A DNA stretch of 61,568 nucleotides from positions 1 to 61,568 of the forward strand of contig NZ_CAJYIS010000064.1 in assembly GCF_913775425.1 (NCBI RefSeq), read 5' to 3'. Below are positions 36,158 to 48,942 of this stretch, in pieces (the first letter of the stretch is position 1; each line of letters starts with the position of its first letter). The DNA comes from an uncultured Enterococcus sp. (lineage in GTDB: Bacteria > Bacillota > Bacilli > Lactobacillales > Enterococcaceae). The translations under genes were made by a program, and so were the position numbers. Under the pieces are notes generated by a model, which saw only the letters and a list, made by a program, of their open reading frames with translations, had not been told where the DNA came from and did not search any database.

Positions 36158-36897
36158 TAATAGCGTACTTCTTTTAAGTAAAGCCCTTCTGGATGAGCAG
36201 TCGGTCCTGCAAGATCACGATTTTTCGCCGCAATGATTTGCGGAATACTTGTTTCATCCATACGATGATTCCCGATTTTCAACAGCGTTCCTACCATGAT
36301 GCGAATCATCTTATATAAAAATCCATCGCCTCTAAATGTAAAAACCAACTCCTGAGTTGATTCGCTATAAACTACACTTGCTTCTTTTATCGTGCGTGTC
36401 TTATCTTCAATCGAGCTACCTGAAGCACAAAATGAGGTAAAATCATGTGTGCCTAAAAAATCTTGCAGCGCACGTTCAATTTTTGCTAGCTCGATCTCGT
36501 AAGGAAAATAGCTCGCATAAAAACGAGTAAAAGGACTTCTTGGTTTTCCTAACTGAACTCTAAATTCATAGGTTTTTTCTTTTACTAAGTAGCGCGCGTG
36601 AAAATCTTCTGCTACTTCTTCTACCTGGATCACTGCGATATCTTCTGGTGTTTGAGTATCTAACCCAAAACGCATTTTTTCTAATGGACGTGGATAAGGA
36701 AAGTCAAAATGGATGACTTGACCTAAAGCATGAACACCGGCATCGGTGCGGCCAGAACCATGGATCTCGATTTTTTGACTTGCCATCTTTGTCAAAGTTT
36801 TTTCTATTTCCTCTTGAACTGTACGGGTATTTTGTTGACGTTGGAACCCATGAAAATTTGTCCCATCATATGCGATGATTGCTTTATATCGTACCAT
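36157..36897 (-). CDS. truA: tRNA pseudouridine synthase A
   Basis: 246 aa enzyme that makes pseudouridine at tRNA positions 38-40. The N-terminus YKAIIAYDGTNFHGFQRQQN is followed by the catalytic GRTDAGVHALGQ with Asp52 and by FTFRGDGFLYKMIRIMVGTLL in the second half. The length is normal. It lies 64 bases after ecfT on the same strand, separated by a terminator hairpin. Confidence 0.97.
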   Translation of the reverse strand: MVRYKAIIAYDGTNFHGFQRQQNTRTVQEEIEKTLTKMASQKIEIHGSGRTDAGVHALGQVIHFDFPYPRPLEKMRFGLDTQTPEDIAVIQVEEVAEDFHARYLVKEKTYEFRVQLGKPRSPFTRFYASYFPYEIELAKIERALQDFLGTHDFTSFCASGSSIEDKTRTIKEASVVYSESTQELVFTFRGDGFLYKMIRIMVGTLLKIGNHRMDETSIPQIIAAKNRDLAGPTAHPEGLYLKEVRY

Positions 36898-36911
36898 TTT
36901 TTTCTACTCCT

Positions 36912-36952
36912 AAAAAAAGCAAAGCGACCGGAAAGTTCACAGTGGCTTTGCT
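36912..36952 (-). terminator. ecfA1A2T terminator
   Basis: An 8-bp stem (AGCAAAGC at 36918-36925 with GCTTTGCT at 36945-36952) with a 19-nt loop, followed on the minus strand by T7. It lies between ecfT and truA. Confidence 0.75.
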
Positions 36953-36961
36953 CGAATTTTT

Positions 36962-37762
36962 TTATGAACTCTTTAACCAAACTAAAATAATCGTGACGAT
37001 GACAAACACTAAAATGGTGAGCGTGTCTCTTAGTTGCCAGTGTAAAATCCGGTATTTTGTCCGACCCTCGCCGCCTTGATAGCCTCTAGCTTCCATCGCT
37101 GTTGCTAAATCTTCAGCACGATTAAAACTACTGACAAATAACGGGATCAATAACGGGACGATCGCCTTCATTTTTTGGACGATACTTCCTTCACCAAAAT
37201 CGACACCACGTGCACGTTGCGCGTTCATGATCTTCTCCGTTTCATCCATCAATGTCGGTACAAATCGTAGCGCGATCGACAGCATCAATGAGATCTCATG
37301 TACTGGAAATTTAATGACTTTCAATGGTCTTAAAACGGCTTCAATAGCGTCTGATAATGCAAGTGGTGGTGTACTCAATGTGAGTAGAGTAGAAATAAAG
37401 ATAATCAGCACAAAACGGCAAAAAATAAAAATCCCATTTAACACTCCAAATTCTGTTAAACGAAAGATCCCCCACTGCCAATAGACTTGACCACCAGATG
37501 TGAAAAACATCTGCAATGCCACTGTAAAAATAATCAACCATAATAACGGACGAACGCCACGTAAGAAGAAGCCTAAATTGATTTTAGACAGCAAGATCGC
37601 TACAAATGTGAAGGCTGCTAAAAATAGATAACTTTGCCAATTATTTGCTAAAAAAATGATCCCGATAAAATAAAAACTCGTTAATAGCTTTGTACGCGGA
37701 TCTAGACGATGAATGATCGAGTCACCAGGAATATATCGTCCAAAAATCAATTTATTCATCAT
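36962..37762 (-). CDS. ecfT: ECF transporter transmembrane protein EcfT
   Basis: 266 aa membrane protein that couples the ATPases EcfA1/EcfA2 to vitamin-binding S components. It has about five or six hydrophobic helices and two Ala-Arg-Gly coupling motifs, ARG in [14 protein letters not shown] and in [18 protein letters not shown]. Starts [25 protein letters not shown], as usual. Its ATG overlaps the end of ecfA2 by 11 bases. Confidence 0.96.
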   Translation of the reverse strand: MMNKLIFGRYIPGDSIIHRLDPRTKLLTSFYFIGIIFLANNWQSYLFLAAFTFVAILLSKINLGFFLRGVRPLLWLIIFTVALQMFFTSGGQVYWQWGIFRLTEFGVLNGIFIFCRFVLIIFISTLLTLSTPPLALSDAIEAVLRPLKVIKFPVHEISLMLSIALRFVPTLMDETEKIMNAQRARGVDFGEGSIVQKMKAIVPLLIPLFVSSFNRAEDLATAMEARGYQGGEGRTKYRILHWQLRDTLTILVFVIVTIILVWLKSS

Positions 37763-38618
37763 GGGCTGCTTCCCCCTTTGATACGATCCATTCAGCCAAC
37801 TGTGTTGCAGTCAACGGTAACTCAGCAAACTGACAGCCTTTTGCTTGTAATTTTTTTGCAAAAGCCGCTGCTGTTGGAACACCCAATTGTTTTTCTTCTA
37901 ACCAAGCAACTTCTTGAAAAACCTCTTTAGGTGTACCTTGTTTGACGACGCGTCCTTTTTCCATGACCGTCACGTAATCAGCAAAATCTGCTACGTCATC
38001 CATCAAATGGGTAACCAAAACGATCGTGAGTTGTTTTTGTTTTTGTAGCGCTGAAAACATCGCCATCATTTCACGTCGCCCTTGTGGGTCTAGTCCTGCT
38101 GTTGGCTCATCCAAAACCAATACCTCTGGTTCCATCGCCAAAACACCAGCAATCGCTACCCGACGCATCTGTCCTCCTGAAAGATCAAAAGGCGATTTAG
38201 TTAACGTTTCAGCAGGTAAGCCCACAAGTTCAATATACTCTTCAGCTAATCGTTGGGCTGCTTCTTCTGACACACCAAAATTTTTAGGTCCAAACATAAT
38301 ATCTTTGGCTACAGTTTCTTCAAACAATTGTGACTCTGGAAATTGAAAAACGATCCCAACTTTTTTACGTAACGGTTTTAAATTTTTATTATTCGTATCT
38401 GGTTTGATGGCACGATCACCAATCATTACTGTTCCACTCGTTGGTTTTAACAATGCATTCAGATGCTGTAAAATCGTGGATTTCCCGGAACCGGTATGGC
38501 CAACGATCGCATGATAACTTCCATCTTTGATTTCAAAATCTAAATCAAATAAGACTCGTTGTTCAAATGGACTATTCGGCTGATATGTGAAATTTACTTG
38601 TTCAAAACGGATGTCCAT
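37752..38618 (-). CDS. ecfA2: ECF transporter ATPase EcfA2
   Basis: 288 aa ABC ATPase. Walker [10 protein letters not shown] is near 40-48, the Q-loop [12 protein letters not shown] near 92 is the ECF-type Q-helix, signature [13 protein letters not shown] near 143, and Walker [14 protein letters not shown]. The H-loop is VTHLMDDVA. The ATG at 38618 matches the [14 protein letters not shown] family start; an ATG two codons earlier is also possible. Its start overlaps ecfA1 by 25 bases. Works with EcfA1 and EcfT as a shared energy module for several S components. Confidence 0.96.
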   Translation of the reverse strand: MDIRFEQVNFTYQPNSPFEQRVLFDLDFEIKDGSYHAIVGHTGSGKSTILQHLNALLKPTSGTVMIGDRAIKPDTNNKNLKPLRKKVGIVFQFPESQLFEETVAKDIMFGPKNFGVSEEAAQRLAEEYIELVGLPAETLTKSPFDLSGGQMRRVAIAGVLAMEPEVLVLDEPTAGLDPQGRREMMAMFSALQKQKQLTIVLVTHLMDDVADFADYVTVMEKGRVVKQGTPKEVFQEVAWLEEKQLGVPTAAAFAKKLQAKGCQFAELPLTATQLAEWIVSKGEAAHDE

Positions 38619-39433
38619 AACCATTCCACCATCCCTTCTTCGGTTAAATAATGATTCGGTACAGTAACCCCTTGTGCTTTTAATGCCAATTTCAATTTTT
38701 CTGGAAATGGCAGATCTAATCCAAGTTCGATCAATTCAGGTCCAGCCGAAAAAATCTCTTCTGGTGTGCCTTCTTTGATCAAACGACCTTGCTTCATCAC
38801 TAAGACACGATTCGCATTTGCTGCTTCATCGATATCATGGGTGATTGAGATTACTGTTAATTGATTTTTCTCTTTGATTTTTTTTACTGCTTCAATGACT
38901 TCATAGCGCCCTTCAGGATCTAACATACTTGTCGCTTCATCCAATATGATCACATCTGGTCTTAGCGCTACGACTCCGGCAATCGCTACCCGTTGTTTTT
39001 GACCACCAGATAGTCTTGCTGGCTCTTTGGTCGCAAAAGGCGTCATCCGTACTTGTTCTAGTGCTTCTTGTACACGTAAGACCATATCTTCACGCGGAAC
39101 GCCTTGGTTTTCCATTCCAAACGCAATATCATCTTCGACAGTTGCGCCAACGAATTGATTATCAGGATTTTGAAACACCATGCCGACTGCACGACGAATA
39201 TTCCAAATCGTTTCTTCAGCTAATGCTTGCCCTTTAACACGCACTTCTCCATGTTCAGGTAATAATAAGCCATTGATCGTTTTGGCCAAAGTGGATTTTC
39301 CGGAACCATTATGCCCGATAATCGCCACCCATTCTCCTTCATTGATCGTCAGTGACACTTGATCTAAAGCTGGTTTTTCATCATCTGGTTGATATCGAAA
39401 TGTTAAGTCTTGTAATTGAACAATCGGTTCCAT
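38594..39433 (-). CDS. ecfA1: ECF transporter ATPase EcfA1
   Basis: 279 aa ABC ATPase. Walker [10 protein letters not shown] is near 40-48, Q-loop [17 protein letters not shown] near 90, signature [14 protein letters not shown] near 142, Walker [15 protein letters not shown] and H-loop SITHDIDEA. The ATG at 39433 has AGGGG six bases upstream and matches the family N-terminus; an open extension to 39475 is rejected. First gene of ecfA1-ecfA2-ecfT, downstream of rplQ and the L17 element. Confidence 0.95.
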   Translation of the reverse strand: MEPIVQLQDLTFRYQPDDEKPALDQVSLTINEGEWVAIIGHNGSGKSTLAKTINGLLLPEHGEVRVKGQALAEETIWNIRRAVGMVFQNPDNQFVGATVEDDIAFGMENQGVPREDMVLRVQEALEQVRMTPFATKEPARLSGGQKQRVAIAGVVALRPDVIILDEATSMLDPEGRYEVIEAVKKIKEKNQLTVISITHDIDEAANANRVLVMKQGRLIKEGTPEEIFSAGPELIELGLDLPFPEKLKLALKAQGVTVPNHYLTEEGMVEWLWTSVLNK

Positions 39434-39473
39434 GTTATTCCCCTCACTCTTTGGTCTACTTTCAAACACTACC

Positions 39474-39520
39474 AAAAAAAGCGCTCAAACGCAATGATTC
39501 GTTGACGTTTTGCGCTTTTT
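39474..39520. terminator. Hairpin between rplQ and ecfA1
   Basis: A long imperfect stem (AAAAAAAGCGCTCAAACG at 39474-39491 with CGTTTTGCGCTTTTT at 39506-39520), with A and T runs at the ends. It is 40 bases upstream of the ecfA1 start, so it can block readthrough from the ribosomal operon or act as an attenuator for ecfA1. A smaller hairpin (AGCTGTC, GACAGCT, around 39542-39557) precedes it. Confidence 0.6.
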
Positions 39521-39566
39521 CATTCTTTTTCACTTTCCAAAAGCTGTCTTGACAGCTACTCGAGAG

Positions 39567-39707
39567 TAAAAAAAAACACTTACACTTTATGATGAGTGCA
39601 TACCCCCTAGTCAAACTAGGGGGTAGCGCTGAGCTAGACTCGGAAAGTCTGAACTTTCCAACATCATAACACTCTTGTATGCATCTCTAAAGTGATGATA
39701 AGTGTGA
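39567..39707 (-). ncRNA. L17 downstream element-like structured RNA (L17DE)
   Basis: Directly follows the rplQ stop on the minus strand. A broken outer stem pairs 39699-39704, 39688-39694 and 39678-39684 with 39577-39582, 39583-39589 and 39596-39602 respectively. Inside are a 7-bp hairpin (39642-39648 with 39653-39659) and a perfect 11-bp hairpin (TACCCCCTAGT at 39601-39611 with 39615-39625). Nine T on the minus strand follow the outer stem, so it also serves as the operon terminator. Position and branched shape fit the L17DE motif described downstream of rplQ in Lactobacillales (recalled family knowledge, not searched). Confidence 0.7.
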
Positions 39708-39709
39708 TT

Positions 39710-40090
39710 TTAAACAAGTTCTAGGATAACCATTTTAGCAGCATCTCCGCGTCTTGGTTCTGTCTTCAAGATACGAGTATAGCCACCTTGGCGATCTGTG
39801 TAACGAGGTGCGATATCATTGAATAGCTTTTGTAAAGCTGATTCAACTACGATCCCTTCGTTTTCTTCACGAACACTTGCTACTTCATTACGAACGAATG
39901 CCGCAGCTTGGCGACGTGCGTGTAAATCACCACGTTTACCTAAAGTGATCATTTTTTCTGCAGTTGAGCGAACTTCTTTCGCACGAGCTTCAGTCGTCAC
40001 GATACGTTCGTTAATGAATAAATCAGTTGTTAAATCACGCAACATCGCTTTACGTTGACTAGACGTGCGTCCTAATTTACGATAACTCAC
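39710..40090 (-). CDS. rplQ: 50S ribosomal protein L17
   Basis: 126 aa; [20 protein letters not shown] and the C-terminal [21 protein letters not shown] are diagnostic. L17 binds 23S rRNA near the exit tunnel. Last gene of the alpha operon, 25 bases after rpoA, followed by the structured L17DE-like RNA. Confidence 0.98.
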   Translation of the reverse strand: MSYRKLGRTSSQRKAMLRDLTTDLFINERIVTTEARAKEVRSTAEKMITLGKRGDLHARRQAAAFVRNEVASVREENEGIVVESALQKLFNDIAPRYTDRQGGYTRILKTEPRRGDAAKMVILELV

Positions 40091-40115
40091 TTGGTTTCCC
40101 CTCCTTCAAAAAGGT

Positions 40116-41054
40116 TTAATCGTCTTTGCGTAACCCAAGACCAAGATCATGTAATTTCGCTTTCACTTCTTCAAGTGATTTACGACCTAAATTACGAACT
40201 TTGATCATTTCAGGTTCAGACTTATTAGTTAATTCTTGTACAGTATTAATTCCTGCACGTTTTAAACAGTTATAAGAACGTACAGATAAATCTAGTTCTT
40301 CAATCGTCATTTCCAACATTTTTTCTTTTTGCGTTTCTTCTTTTTCTACCATGATTTCAGCATGTTTAGCTTCATCAGTAAGATTCACGAAAATGTCTAA
40401 ATGTTCAGTCATGATTTTTGCAGCTAGACTCATTGCATCTAATGGTTCGATTGAGCCATCTGTCCAAATTTCCATTGTTAGTTTGTCAAAATCATCTCTA
40501 TGACCGACACGAGTGTTTTCTACTTGGTAGTTTACACGACGTACTGGTGTATAGATAGAATCAACAGGTAACACACCGATTGGCATGTCTTCTTTTTTAT
40601 TTTCGTCTGCTTGAACATATCCACGTCCAGGTCTCACGGTTAAGCGAGCATTGAAAGTAGCACCTTCAGAAACAGTACAAATATACATATCTTTATTTAA
40701 GATCTCTACATCACTGTCAACAAGGATGTCACCAGCTGTAACTGTAGCAGGACCTGCAATATCGATTTCAAGGGTTTTTTCATCTTCGCCATACATTTTT
40801 AATGCTAGGCCTTTGATATTCAAGATGATTTGCGCCACGTCTTCTCGAACACCTTTTACTGTGGAGAATTCGTGCAATACGCCATCAATTTGAATATTCG
40901 TGATTGCTGCCCCTGGCAAAGAAGACAATAAAATACGACGTAAAGAGTTACCTAATGTCGTACCGTATCCACGTTCTAACGGTTCAACGATAAACTTGCC
41001 ATAATCTTTTTCTTCATCAATCTTTGCGATTCTTGGTTTTTCGAATTCGATCAT
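40116..41054 (-). CDS. rpoA: DNA-directed RNA polymerase subunit alpha
   Basis: 312 aa. The N-terminal dimerisation domain (about 1-228) has [21 protein letters not shown], the alpha-alpha contact. The linker is [10 protein letters not shown]. The C-terminal domain (about 245-312) binding UP elements and activators has [22 protein letters not shown] and [13 protein letters not shown]. It lies in the alpha operon between rpsK and rplQ. Confidence 0.99.
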   Translation of the reverse strand: MIEFEKPRIAKIDEEKDYGKFIVEPLERGYGTTLGNSLRRILLSSLPGAAITNIQIDGVLHEFSTVKGVREDVAQIILNIKGLALKMYGEDEKTLEIDIAGPATVTAGDILVDSDVEILNKDMYICTVSEGATFNARLTVRPGRGYVQADENKKEDMPIGVLPVDSIYTPVRRVNYQVENTRVGHRDDFDKLTMEIWTDGSIEPLDAMSLAAKIMTEHLDIFVNLTDEAKHAEIMVEKEETQKEKMLEMTIEELDLSVRSYNCLKRAGINTVQELTNKSEPEMIKVRNLGRKSLEEVKAKLHDLGLGLRKDD

Positions 41055-41133
41055 TCTTATCTCTTACCCCTTTCAAAACGAAAAGTGTCTTGTTCAATGA
41101 CGTAATACTTAAAACTCAAATGAGAAGCACTCA

Positions 41134-41523
41134 TTAAACACGACGGCGTTTTGGAGGGCGGCACCCATTATGAGGAACTGGAGTCACGTCACGGATTGCA
41201 GTCACTTCTAAGCCTGCTGCTTGTAATGAACGGATTGCTGCTTCACGTCCTGAACCAGGACCTTTTACAGTTACCTCTAATGTTCTTAATCCATGTTCCA
41301 TTGCTACTTTAGCTGCAGTTTCTGCTGCCATTTGAGCGGCAAAAGGAGTTGATTTTCTGCTTCCTCTAAATCCTAATGCACCAGCTGATGACCATGCTAA
41401 CGCGTTACCATGAGTATCAGTAATCATTACGATTGTATTATTGAATGTTGAGTGGATATGTGCAATCCCAGCTTCAATATTCTTTTTGACACGGCGTTTA
41501 CGATTTACTTTTTTTGCTACCAT
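41134..41523 (-). CDS. rpsK: 30S ribosomal protein S11
   Basis: 129 aa; [20 protein letters not shown] and the CRPPKRRRV tail are typical. S11 lies on the 30S platform at the mRNA exit. GGAGG precedes the ATG; it is 27 bases after rpsM. Confidence 0.98.
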   Translation of the reverse strand: MVAKKVNRKRRVKKNIEAGIAHIHSTFNNTIVMITDTHGNALAWSSAGALGFRGSRKSTPFAAQMAAETAAKVAMEHGLRTLEVTVKGPGSGREAAIRSLQAAGLEVTAIRDVTPVPHNGCRPPKRRRV

Positions 41524-41550
41524 GAAGATTTAACCTCCTTCACTTAAAAA

Positions 41551-41916
41551 TTATTTTTTCTTGCCTGCAACTGTTTTAGAAGGGCCTTTACGAGTACGTG
41601 CATTATTTTTCGTGTTTTGTCCACGAACTGGTAATCCACGACGGTGACGGATTCCACGGTAAGAACCGATTTCCATCAAACGTTTGATGTTTAAGTTAAC
41701 TTCACGACGTAAGTCACCTTCAACTTTTAGTTTATCGATTTCAGCACGGATAGCGTCAGTTTGTTCGTTTGTTAAATCACGTACACGAATTTCTTCTGAA
41801 ACACCAACGTTAGCTAAAACTTTTTTCGCAGTCGTGTTCCCAATACCATAAATATAAGTAAGAGAAACGACTACACGTTTATCACGAGGAATATCTACTC
41901 CTGCAATACGAGCCAT
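41551..41916 (-). CDS. rpsM: 30S ribosomal protein S13
   Basis: 121 aa; [20 protein letters not shown] and the basic [20 protein letters not shown] tail, which contacts P-site tRNA and the 50S subunit. Alpha operon; GGAGG nine bases upstream. Confidence 0.98.
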   Translation of the reverse strand: MARIAGVDIPRDKRVVVSLTYIYGIGNTTAKKVLANVGVSEEIRVRDLTNEQTDAIRAEIDKLKVEGDLRREVNLNIKRLMEIGSYRGIRHRRGLPVRGQNTKNNARTRKGPSKTVAGKKK

Positions 41917-41934
41917 AGTTTGTTACACCTCCGG

Positions 41935-42051
41935 TTATCCTTGACGTTGTTTATGTTTTGGATTTGCTGGGCAAATCACCATAACGCGTCCTTTACGACG
42001 AATTACTTTACAATGTTCACACATTGGTTTTACTGATGGTCTTACTTTCAT
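41935..42051 (-). CDS. rpmJ: 50S ribosomal protein L36
   Basis: 38 aa, [20 protein letters not shown] then [18 protein letters not shown]. Cys11, Cys14, Cys27 and His33 form the zinc ribbon, so this is the zinc-binding (C-plus) form. AGGAGG precedes the ATG. It lies between infA and rpsM, its standard place. Confidence 0.97.
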   Translation of the reverse strand: MKVRPSVKPMCEHCKVIRRKGRVMVICPANPKHKQRQG

Positions 42052-42083
42052 GATAATACCTCCTGTGTTTTTACGGAGTACAA

Positions 42084-42302
42084 TTATTTAAAGCGATAAG
42101 TAATACGGCCACGGTTCAAATCATACGGTGATAATTCAACCGTTACTTTGTCTCCAGGTAGAATACGAATGTAGTGCATTCTGATCTTACCAGAAACTGT
42201 TGCTAGAACTTGATGTCCATTTTCCAATTCGACTTTAAACATTGCATTCGGCAAAGTTTCGACGACTGTACCTTCGACTTCAATCATATCTTCTTTTGCC
42301 AC
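42084..42302 (-). CDS. infA: Translation initiation factor IF-1
   Basis: 72 aa S1/OB-fold protein that blocks the A site during initiation. [20 protein letters not shown] and the RITYRFK end are diagnostic. The start is GTG at 42302 with AAGGAGG eight bases upstream; a longer open frame reaches 42368 but overlaps the 5' leader and is not supported. It follows a strong promoter and begins the infA-rpmJ-rpsM-rpsK-rpoA-rplQ run. Confidence 0.97.
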   Translation of the reverse strand: MAKEDMIEVEGTVVETLPNAMFKVELENGHQVLATVSGKIRMHYIRILPGDKVTVELSPYDLNRGRITYRFK

Positions 42303-42383
42303 GCACAGTACCTCCTTGTACTTTTTCGCATTTTCACACGATAAAACGGCGGAATGCAATGCTTCCACCTAATATTCTCAAAA

Positions 42384-42401
42384 ACTTCTCGTTAAAGAAG
42401 T
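42384..42401 (-). promoter_or_regulatory. Hairpin in the infA leader
   Basis: Stem ACTTCT (42384-42389) with AGAAGT (42396-42401), a 6-nt loop, followed on the minus strand by TTTT. It lies in the 5' leader between the promoter and infA and could be an attenuator. Confidence 0.4.
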
Positions 42402-42412
42402 CGGACTGACAC

Positions 42413-42441
42413 ATTATAACATGCCAGGTTAATTATATCAA
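42413..42441 (-). promoter_or_regulatory. Promoter upstream of infA
   Basis: On the minus strand: TTGATA (42441-42436), a 17-base spacer and a perfect TATAAT (42418-42413) with an extended TG. It can drive infA to rplQ apart from the S10/spc promoter, in the gap between adk and infA. Confidence 0.82.
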
Positions 42442-42485
42442 GAGAAAGTCACTCAGCCTTCAAGTCGGTTACGGGCAATCGATCG

Positions 42486-44483
<1,998 letters not shown>

Positions 44484-44484
<1 letters not shown>

Positions 44485-44924
44485 TAGATCACCTCGATTG
44501 ATCCACCAGCAGCTACGATAGCTTCTTCTGCTGTTTTAGAGAATTTTGCTGCTTTGACAGTTAATTTTTTCGTTAACTCGCCATTACCCAATACTTTAAT
44601 TCCAGCTTTTGCGTTTTTCACGATTCCAGCTTCAACTAAAGCAACTGGTGTAACTTCAGCTCCATCTTCAAAACGATTTAAAAGATCTAAGTTCACAACT
44701 GCGTATTCTTTACGGTTCACGTTTGTGAATCCACGTTTTGGTAAACGACGGAATAAAGGAGTTTGTCCCCCTTCAAATCCTAAACGTACACCGCCACCTG
44801 AACGAGCTTTTTGACCTTTTTGTCCGCGTCCTGCTGTTTTACCGTTACCAGATGAAGTACCACGTCCTACGCGATTGCGTACTTGGCGAGATCCTTCTGC
44901 AGGTTTTAATTCATGAAGTTTCAT
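44484..44924 (-). CDS. rplO: 50S ribosomal protein L15
   Basis: 146 aa; [20 protein letters not shown] then [20 protein letters not shown], the long basic N-terminal arm, is diagnostic. It is involved in 50S assembly. Coupled to secY. Confidence 0.98.
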
Positions 44925-44972
44925 GGTTTGGCACCTCCTTAATCAAACTACTAACTCTAAATCTATTTCTAA

Positions 44973-45152
44973 TTAAACTTCTTCAACGTCCACTAAGTGA
45001 GAGATTGTGTTAACCATGCCTTTGATTGCATCATTAGCTGGTTTAACAACAGTGCTGTTCACTTTACCAAGACCTAACGCTTTAACAGTTGCGCGTTGGT
45101 TTTGAGGACGTCCGATAACACTGCGTCTTAAAGTAATTTTTAATTCAGCCAT
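44973..45152 (-). CDS. rpmD: 50S ribosomal protein L30
   Basis: 59 aa, [20 protein letters not shown] then [20 protein letters not shown] and a HLVDVEEV end. It fits between rpsE and rplO, the normal order, with GGAGGA before the ATG. The ferredoxin-like L30 fold is expected. Confidence 0.97.
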   Translation of the reverse strand: MAELKITLRRSVIGRPQNQRATVKALGLGKVNSTVVKPANDAIKGMVNTISHLVDVEEV

Positions 45153-45166
45153 TATACTTGTCCTCC

Positions 45167-45667
45167 TTAACCGATAATTTCGTCAACTGATTTGCCGCGA
45201 AGTGCTGCCACTTCTTCGACACGTTTTAATTGTTTTAATCCATCAATTGTTGCGCGAACAACGTTGATAGGTGTGTTTGAACCTAATGATTTAGATGTGA
45301 TATCAGCTACCCCAGCTAATTCTAATACGGCACGAACTGGTCCACCAGCAGCAACTCCAGAACCTTCTACTGCAGGTTTCATTAAGATGCGGCCACCACC
45401 AAATACGCCGATAGCTTCATGAGGGATAGTAGAACCAACCATTGGTACTTCAACTAAGTTTTTCTTAGCATCTTCAACAGCTTTACGGATCGCTTCTGGT
45501 ACTTCTTGAGCTTTACCAGTACCGAAACCAACGTGGCCATTTTTATCACCGACAACAACTAAAGCTGCGAAACGTAAACGACGTCCACCTTTTACAACTT
45601 TTGTTACGCGGTTGATACCGACAACGCGGTCTTCTAATTCCAAGTGTTTTGGATCAATATAAACCAT
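45167..45667 (-). CDS. rpsE: 30S ribosomal protein S5
   Basis: 166 aa; [20 protein letters not shown], the S5 dsRNA-binding start (spectinomycin site region VKGGRRLRF), and [19 protein letters not shown]. It contributes to decoding accuracy. Spc operon. Confidence 0.98.
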   Translation of the reverse strand: MVYIDPKHLELEDRVVGINRVTKVVKGGRRLRFAALVVVGDKNGHVGFGTGKAQEVPEAIRKAVEDAKKNLVEVPMVGSTIPHEAIGVFGGGRILMKPAVEGSGVAAGGPVRAVLELAGVADITSKSLGSNTPINVVRATIDGLKQLKRVEEVAALRGKSVDEIIG

Positions 45668-45687
45668 GAATGGTGTTCCTCCTTCTC

Positions 45688-46044
45688 CTAAAATTCTAGT
45701 CCATTTTCGCGAGCTGCTGTTGCTAATGCTGCTACGCGGCCATGGTAAAGGTATCCACCACGGTCAAAGACTACTACTTTGATACCTTTTGCTGCTGCAC
45801 GTTCAGCGATTAATTTACCGACAGCTTGCGCTTGTTCAGTTTTTGTTCCACCTGAAATTTCTTTATCCAAGGCAGAGGCACTTGCTAGCGTTACACCCGC
45901 TACGTCATCAATTACTTGCGCGTAGATGTTCTTGTTAGAACGGAAAATGTTCAAGCGTGGGCACTCAGCAGTACCAGAGATTTTGTTACGTACACGACGA
46001 TGTCTCTTTTGACGTGTTTTGTTTTTATCTGGTTTTGTAATCAC
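45688..46044 (-). CDS. rplR: 50S ribosomal protein L18
   Basis: 118 aa, starting [20 protein letters not shown]. The start is GTG at 46044 with AGAGG eight bases upstream; a GTG three codons earlier overlaps the ribosome site. The 5S rRNA-binding end [17 protein letters not shown] is conserved. Confidence 0.97.
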   Translation of the reverse strand: MITKPDKNKTRQKRHRRVRNKISGTAECPRLNIFRSNKNIYAQVIDDVAGVTLASASALDKEISGGTKTEQAQAVGKLIAERAAAKGIKVVVFDRGGYLYHGRVAALATAARENGLEF

Positions 46045-46105
46045 AATTGTCACCTCTTAATTTTTATCGGCCTAAGCCGTGAATCGTAAACGCAGTGGTT
46101 TACGA

Positions 46106-46642
46106 TTATTTACCAGTTTTACCTTCTTTACGGCGAACAAATTCACCAACATAGCGAATCCCTTTACCTTTGTAAGGTTCTGGAGGACGAACGCCACGGA
46201 TGTTAGCTGCTAATTCACCAACAACTTCTTTGTTCGTACCTTTAACGATTACTGAAGTATTTGATGGTACTTCAATCGTGATGCCTTCTGGGGCAACGAT
46301 TTCAACCGGATGAGAGTAACCAACGTTCAATACAAGTTTGCTTCCTTGTAATTGAGCACGGTATCCAACCCCGATTAATTCTAAAGCTTTTTGGAAACCT
46401 TCGCTTACACCAACAACCATGTTATTGAAGTTTGCACGAGTAGTTCCATGAATAGTTTTCATTTCTTTACTATCATTTGGACGAGTAAAAGTAACTTCGT
46501 TTCCTTCGATGTTCATTTGAATATCAGAAGAGAAAGTACGAGTTAATTCACCTTTAGGTCCTTTAACTGTAATGTCATTGCCTTCTTGCTTGATTTCAAC
46601 ACCAGCAGGAAGAACGACAATCTTATTACCGATACGACTCAC
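46106..46642 (-). CDS. rplF: 50S ribosomal protein L6
   Basis: 178 aa; [20 protein letters not shown] and [20 protein letters not shown] are diagnostic. Starts at GTG (46642) with GGAGG nine bases upstream. It lies near the GTPase-associated centre. Spc operon. Confidence 0.98.
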   Translation of the reverse strand: MSRIGNKIVVLPAGVEIKQEGNDITVKGPKGELTRTFSSDIQMNIEGNEVTFTRPNDSKEMKTIHGTTRANFNNMVVGVSEGFQKALELIGVGYRAQLQGSKLVLNVGYSHPVEIVAPEGITIEVPSNTSVIVKGTNKEVVGELAANIRGVRPPEPYKGKGIRYVGEFVRRKEGKTGK

Positions 46643-46672
46643 TTAGAGACACCTCCTTGTGTATTATTTAAA

Positions 46673-47071
46673 TTACCATACGTAAGCGACAACTTCGCCG
46701 CCGATGTTTTTAGCTCTTGCTTCTTTATCAGTGATTACACCTTCAGAAGTCGAGATAATTGCGATACCTAAACCGTTTAATACTTTAGGTACTTCGTCAG
46801 ATTTAACGTAAGCACGTAGACCTGGTTTAGAGATACGTTTCAAGTTAGTGATAACACGTTCACCGTTTTTACCGTATTTCAAGAATACGCGGATCACGCC
46901 TTGTTTGTCATCTTCGATATATTCAACATCGCGGATGAAACCTTCTTTTTTCAAGATTTCAGCGATATCACGTTTGATTTTTGAAGCAGGTACTTCTAAT
47001 ACTTCGTGTTTTACCATGTTGGCATTACGAATGCGTGTTAGAAAATCTGCAATTGGATCTGTCATGACCAT
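46673..47071 (-). CDS. rpsH: 30S ribosomal protein S8
   Basis: 132 aa; [20 protein letters not shown] and the [20 protein letters not shown] end. In E. coli S8 is the translational repressor of the spc operon; here that is only inference. GGAGG eleven bases upstream. Confidence 0.98.
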   Translation of the reverse strand: MVMTDPIADFLTRIRNANMVKHEVLEVPASKIKRDIAEILKKEGFIRDVEYIEDDKQGVIRVFLKYGKNGERVITNLKRISKPGLRAYVKSDEVPKVLNGLGIAIISTSEGVITDKEARAKNIGGEVVAYVW

Positions 47072-47106
47072 TAGATGATTTACCTCCTTTATGCGAGTTT
47101 ACTTGT

Positions 47107-47292
47107 TTACCAGCTAGCTTTCTTCACGCCGGGAATTTGACCTTTGTAGGCAAGTTCGCGGAAGCAAATACGGCAAAGTTTAAATTTACGATAAACTGAA
47201 TGTGGACGTCCACAACGTTCACAACGTGTGTACTCTTGTACAGCGTGTTTAGCCGGACGTTTGTTTTTAGCAATCATTGATTTTTTAGCCAC
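47107..47292 (-). CDS. rpsN: 30S ribosomal protein S14, zinc type
   Basis: 61 aa short S14 (rpsZ type) with CERC and CRIC zinc motifs (about residues 24-27 and 40-43). The alternative zinc-free S14 is not in this operon. Spc operon between rplE and rpsH. Confidence 0.98.
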   Translation of the reverse strand: MAKKSMIAKNKRPAKHAVQEYTRCERCGRPHSVYRKFKLCRICFRELAYKGQIPGVKKASW

Positions 47293-47310
47293 GTAGTTCG
47301 CCTCCTTTTT

Positions 47311-47850
47311 TTATTTTTGGAATGGCATGCCTAATTGTGCTAACAACTCACGAGATTCTTCATCTGTGTTTGCTGTTGTTACAATAACGATATCCATCCC
47401 ACGTACTTTATCTACCAAATCGTAGTCTACTTCTGGGAAGATTAATTGTTCTTTAACACCCAAAGTGTAGTTTCCGCGTCCGTCGAATGCTTTTTTGCTT
47501 ACACCGTGGAAATCACGTACACGTGGTAAAGAAACAGATACTAATTTATCTAAAAATTCGTACATTCTTTCGCCGCGTAGCGTTACTTTCGCACCGATTG
47601 GCATTCCTTCACGTAGACGGAATCCAGCGATAGATTTTTTAGCTTTTGTAATTAAAGGTTTTTGACCTGAAATTAATTGTAATTCTTCTACAGCTTTATC
47701 TAAGCTTTTAGTGTTAGATACAGCATCACCCACACCCATGTTGATAACGATTTTATCAACTTTTGGTGTTTGCATGATTGAACTATAATTAAATTTTTCC
47801 ATCAATGATGGTACAACTTCTTTTGAATATTTTTCTTTAAGGCGGTTCAT
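47311..47850 (-). CDS. rplE: 50S ribosomal protein L5
   Basis: 179 aa; [20 protein letters not shown] and [21 protein letters not shown] are typical. It binds 5S rRNA and contacts P-site tRNA. Spc operon. Confidence 0.98.
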   Translation of the reverse strand: MNRLKEKYSKEVVPSLMEKFNYSSIMQTPKVDKIVINMGVGDAVSNTKSLDKAVEELQLISGQKPLITKAKKSIAGFRLREGMPIGAKVTLRGERMYEFLDKLVSVSLPRVRDFHGVSKKAFDGRGNYTLGVKEQLIFPEVDYDLVDKVRGMDIVIVTTANTDEESRELLAQLGMPFQK

Positions 47851-47878
47851 TTAGCAAGCTCCTCCTTCCTTGATTTGA

Positions 47879-48190
47879 TTATTTATCTAAAACTTCACCG
47901 GTTTTTTTAGAAACACGGACTTTTTTACCGTCTACTTCTTTATAGCCGACACGTGTAGCTTCACCGTTAGAAGGATCAATGACCATCACGTTTGACACAT
48001 GAATTGGTGCTTCCATTTCAACGATTCCGCCCTGAGGAGCAGCTTGAGAAGGTTTTTGGTGTTTTTTCACGATGTTAACACCTTCGACAATAACTTTATC
48101 TTTCTTAGGCATTGCAGCTAGTACTACGCCTTCTTTGTTTTTGTCTTTACCAGTGATAACTTTAACTTTATCGCCTTTTTTCACGAACAT
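47879..48190 (-). CDS. rplX: 50S ribosomal protein L24
   Basis: 103 aa; [20 protein letters not shown] is the KOW motif start. Assembly initiator protein of the 50S subunit. Confidence 0.98.
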   Translation of the reverse strand: MFVKKGDKVKVITGKDKNKEGVVLAAMPKKDKVIVEGVNIVKKHQKPSQAAPQGGIVEMEAPIHVSNVMVIDPSNGEATRVGYKEVDGKKVRVSKKTGEVLDK

Positions 48191-48225
48191 GAGTGTTTCG
48201 CACCTCCTTTGGGTATAAGTGACAA

Positions 48226-48624
<399 letters not shown>

Positions 48625-48652
48625 TCAATCTATATAGGAAAACTTCGTGTGA

Positions 48653-48919
48653 TTAGATAATCACTGCCTTTTCGACAACTTCTACTAGACGGAAACGTTT
48701 CGTAGCTGATAATGGACGAGTTTCCATAATTTTCACGATATCGCCAACTTTTGCTTCGTTGTTTTCATCGTGTGCTTTGTATTTCTTAGAATAGTTCATA
48801 CGTTTACCGTAGATAGGGTGGTTTTTTTTCGTTTCAACTACTACTGTAATTGTTTTGTCCATTTTATCAGACACCACGCGACCTTGGTAAACTTTACGTT
48901 GATTTCTTTCTTCAGTCAT
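48653..48919 (-). CDS. rpsQ: 30S ribosomal protein S17
   Basis: 88 aa, [20 protein letters not shown] then [20 protein letters not shown]. The ATG at 48919 has GGAGG ten bases upstream; an extension to 48940 is rejected. Last S10-operon gene. Confidence 0.97.
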   Translation of the reverse strand: MTEERNQRKVYQGRVVSDKMDKTITVVVETKKNHPIYGKRMNYSKKYKAHDENNEAKVGDIVKIMETRPLSATKRFRLVEVVEKAVII

Positions 48920-48942
48920 ACCTAGATGGCCTCCTTCCACAA

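Noticed and set aside
39601-39659. Cloverleaf-like hairpins after rplQ read as a tRNA
   Set aside because: There is no TTCGA T-arm, no anticodon loop of 7 nt and no acceptor end. The L17DE reading explains position and T run better.
42303-42368. N-terminal extension of infA
   Set aside because: The open frame runs back through the leader hairpin. The GTG at 42302 has an ideal ribosome site and gives the family length.
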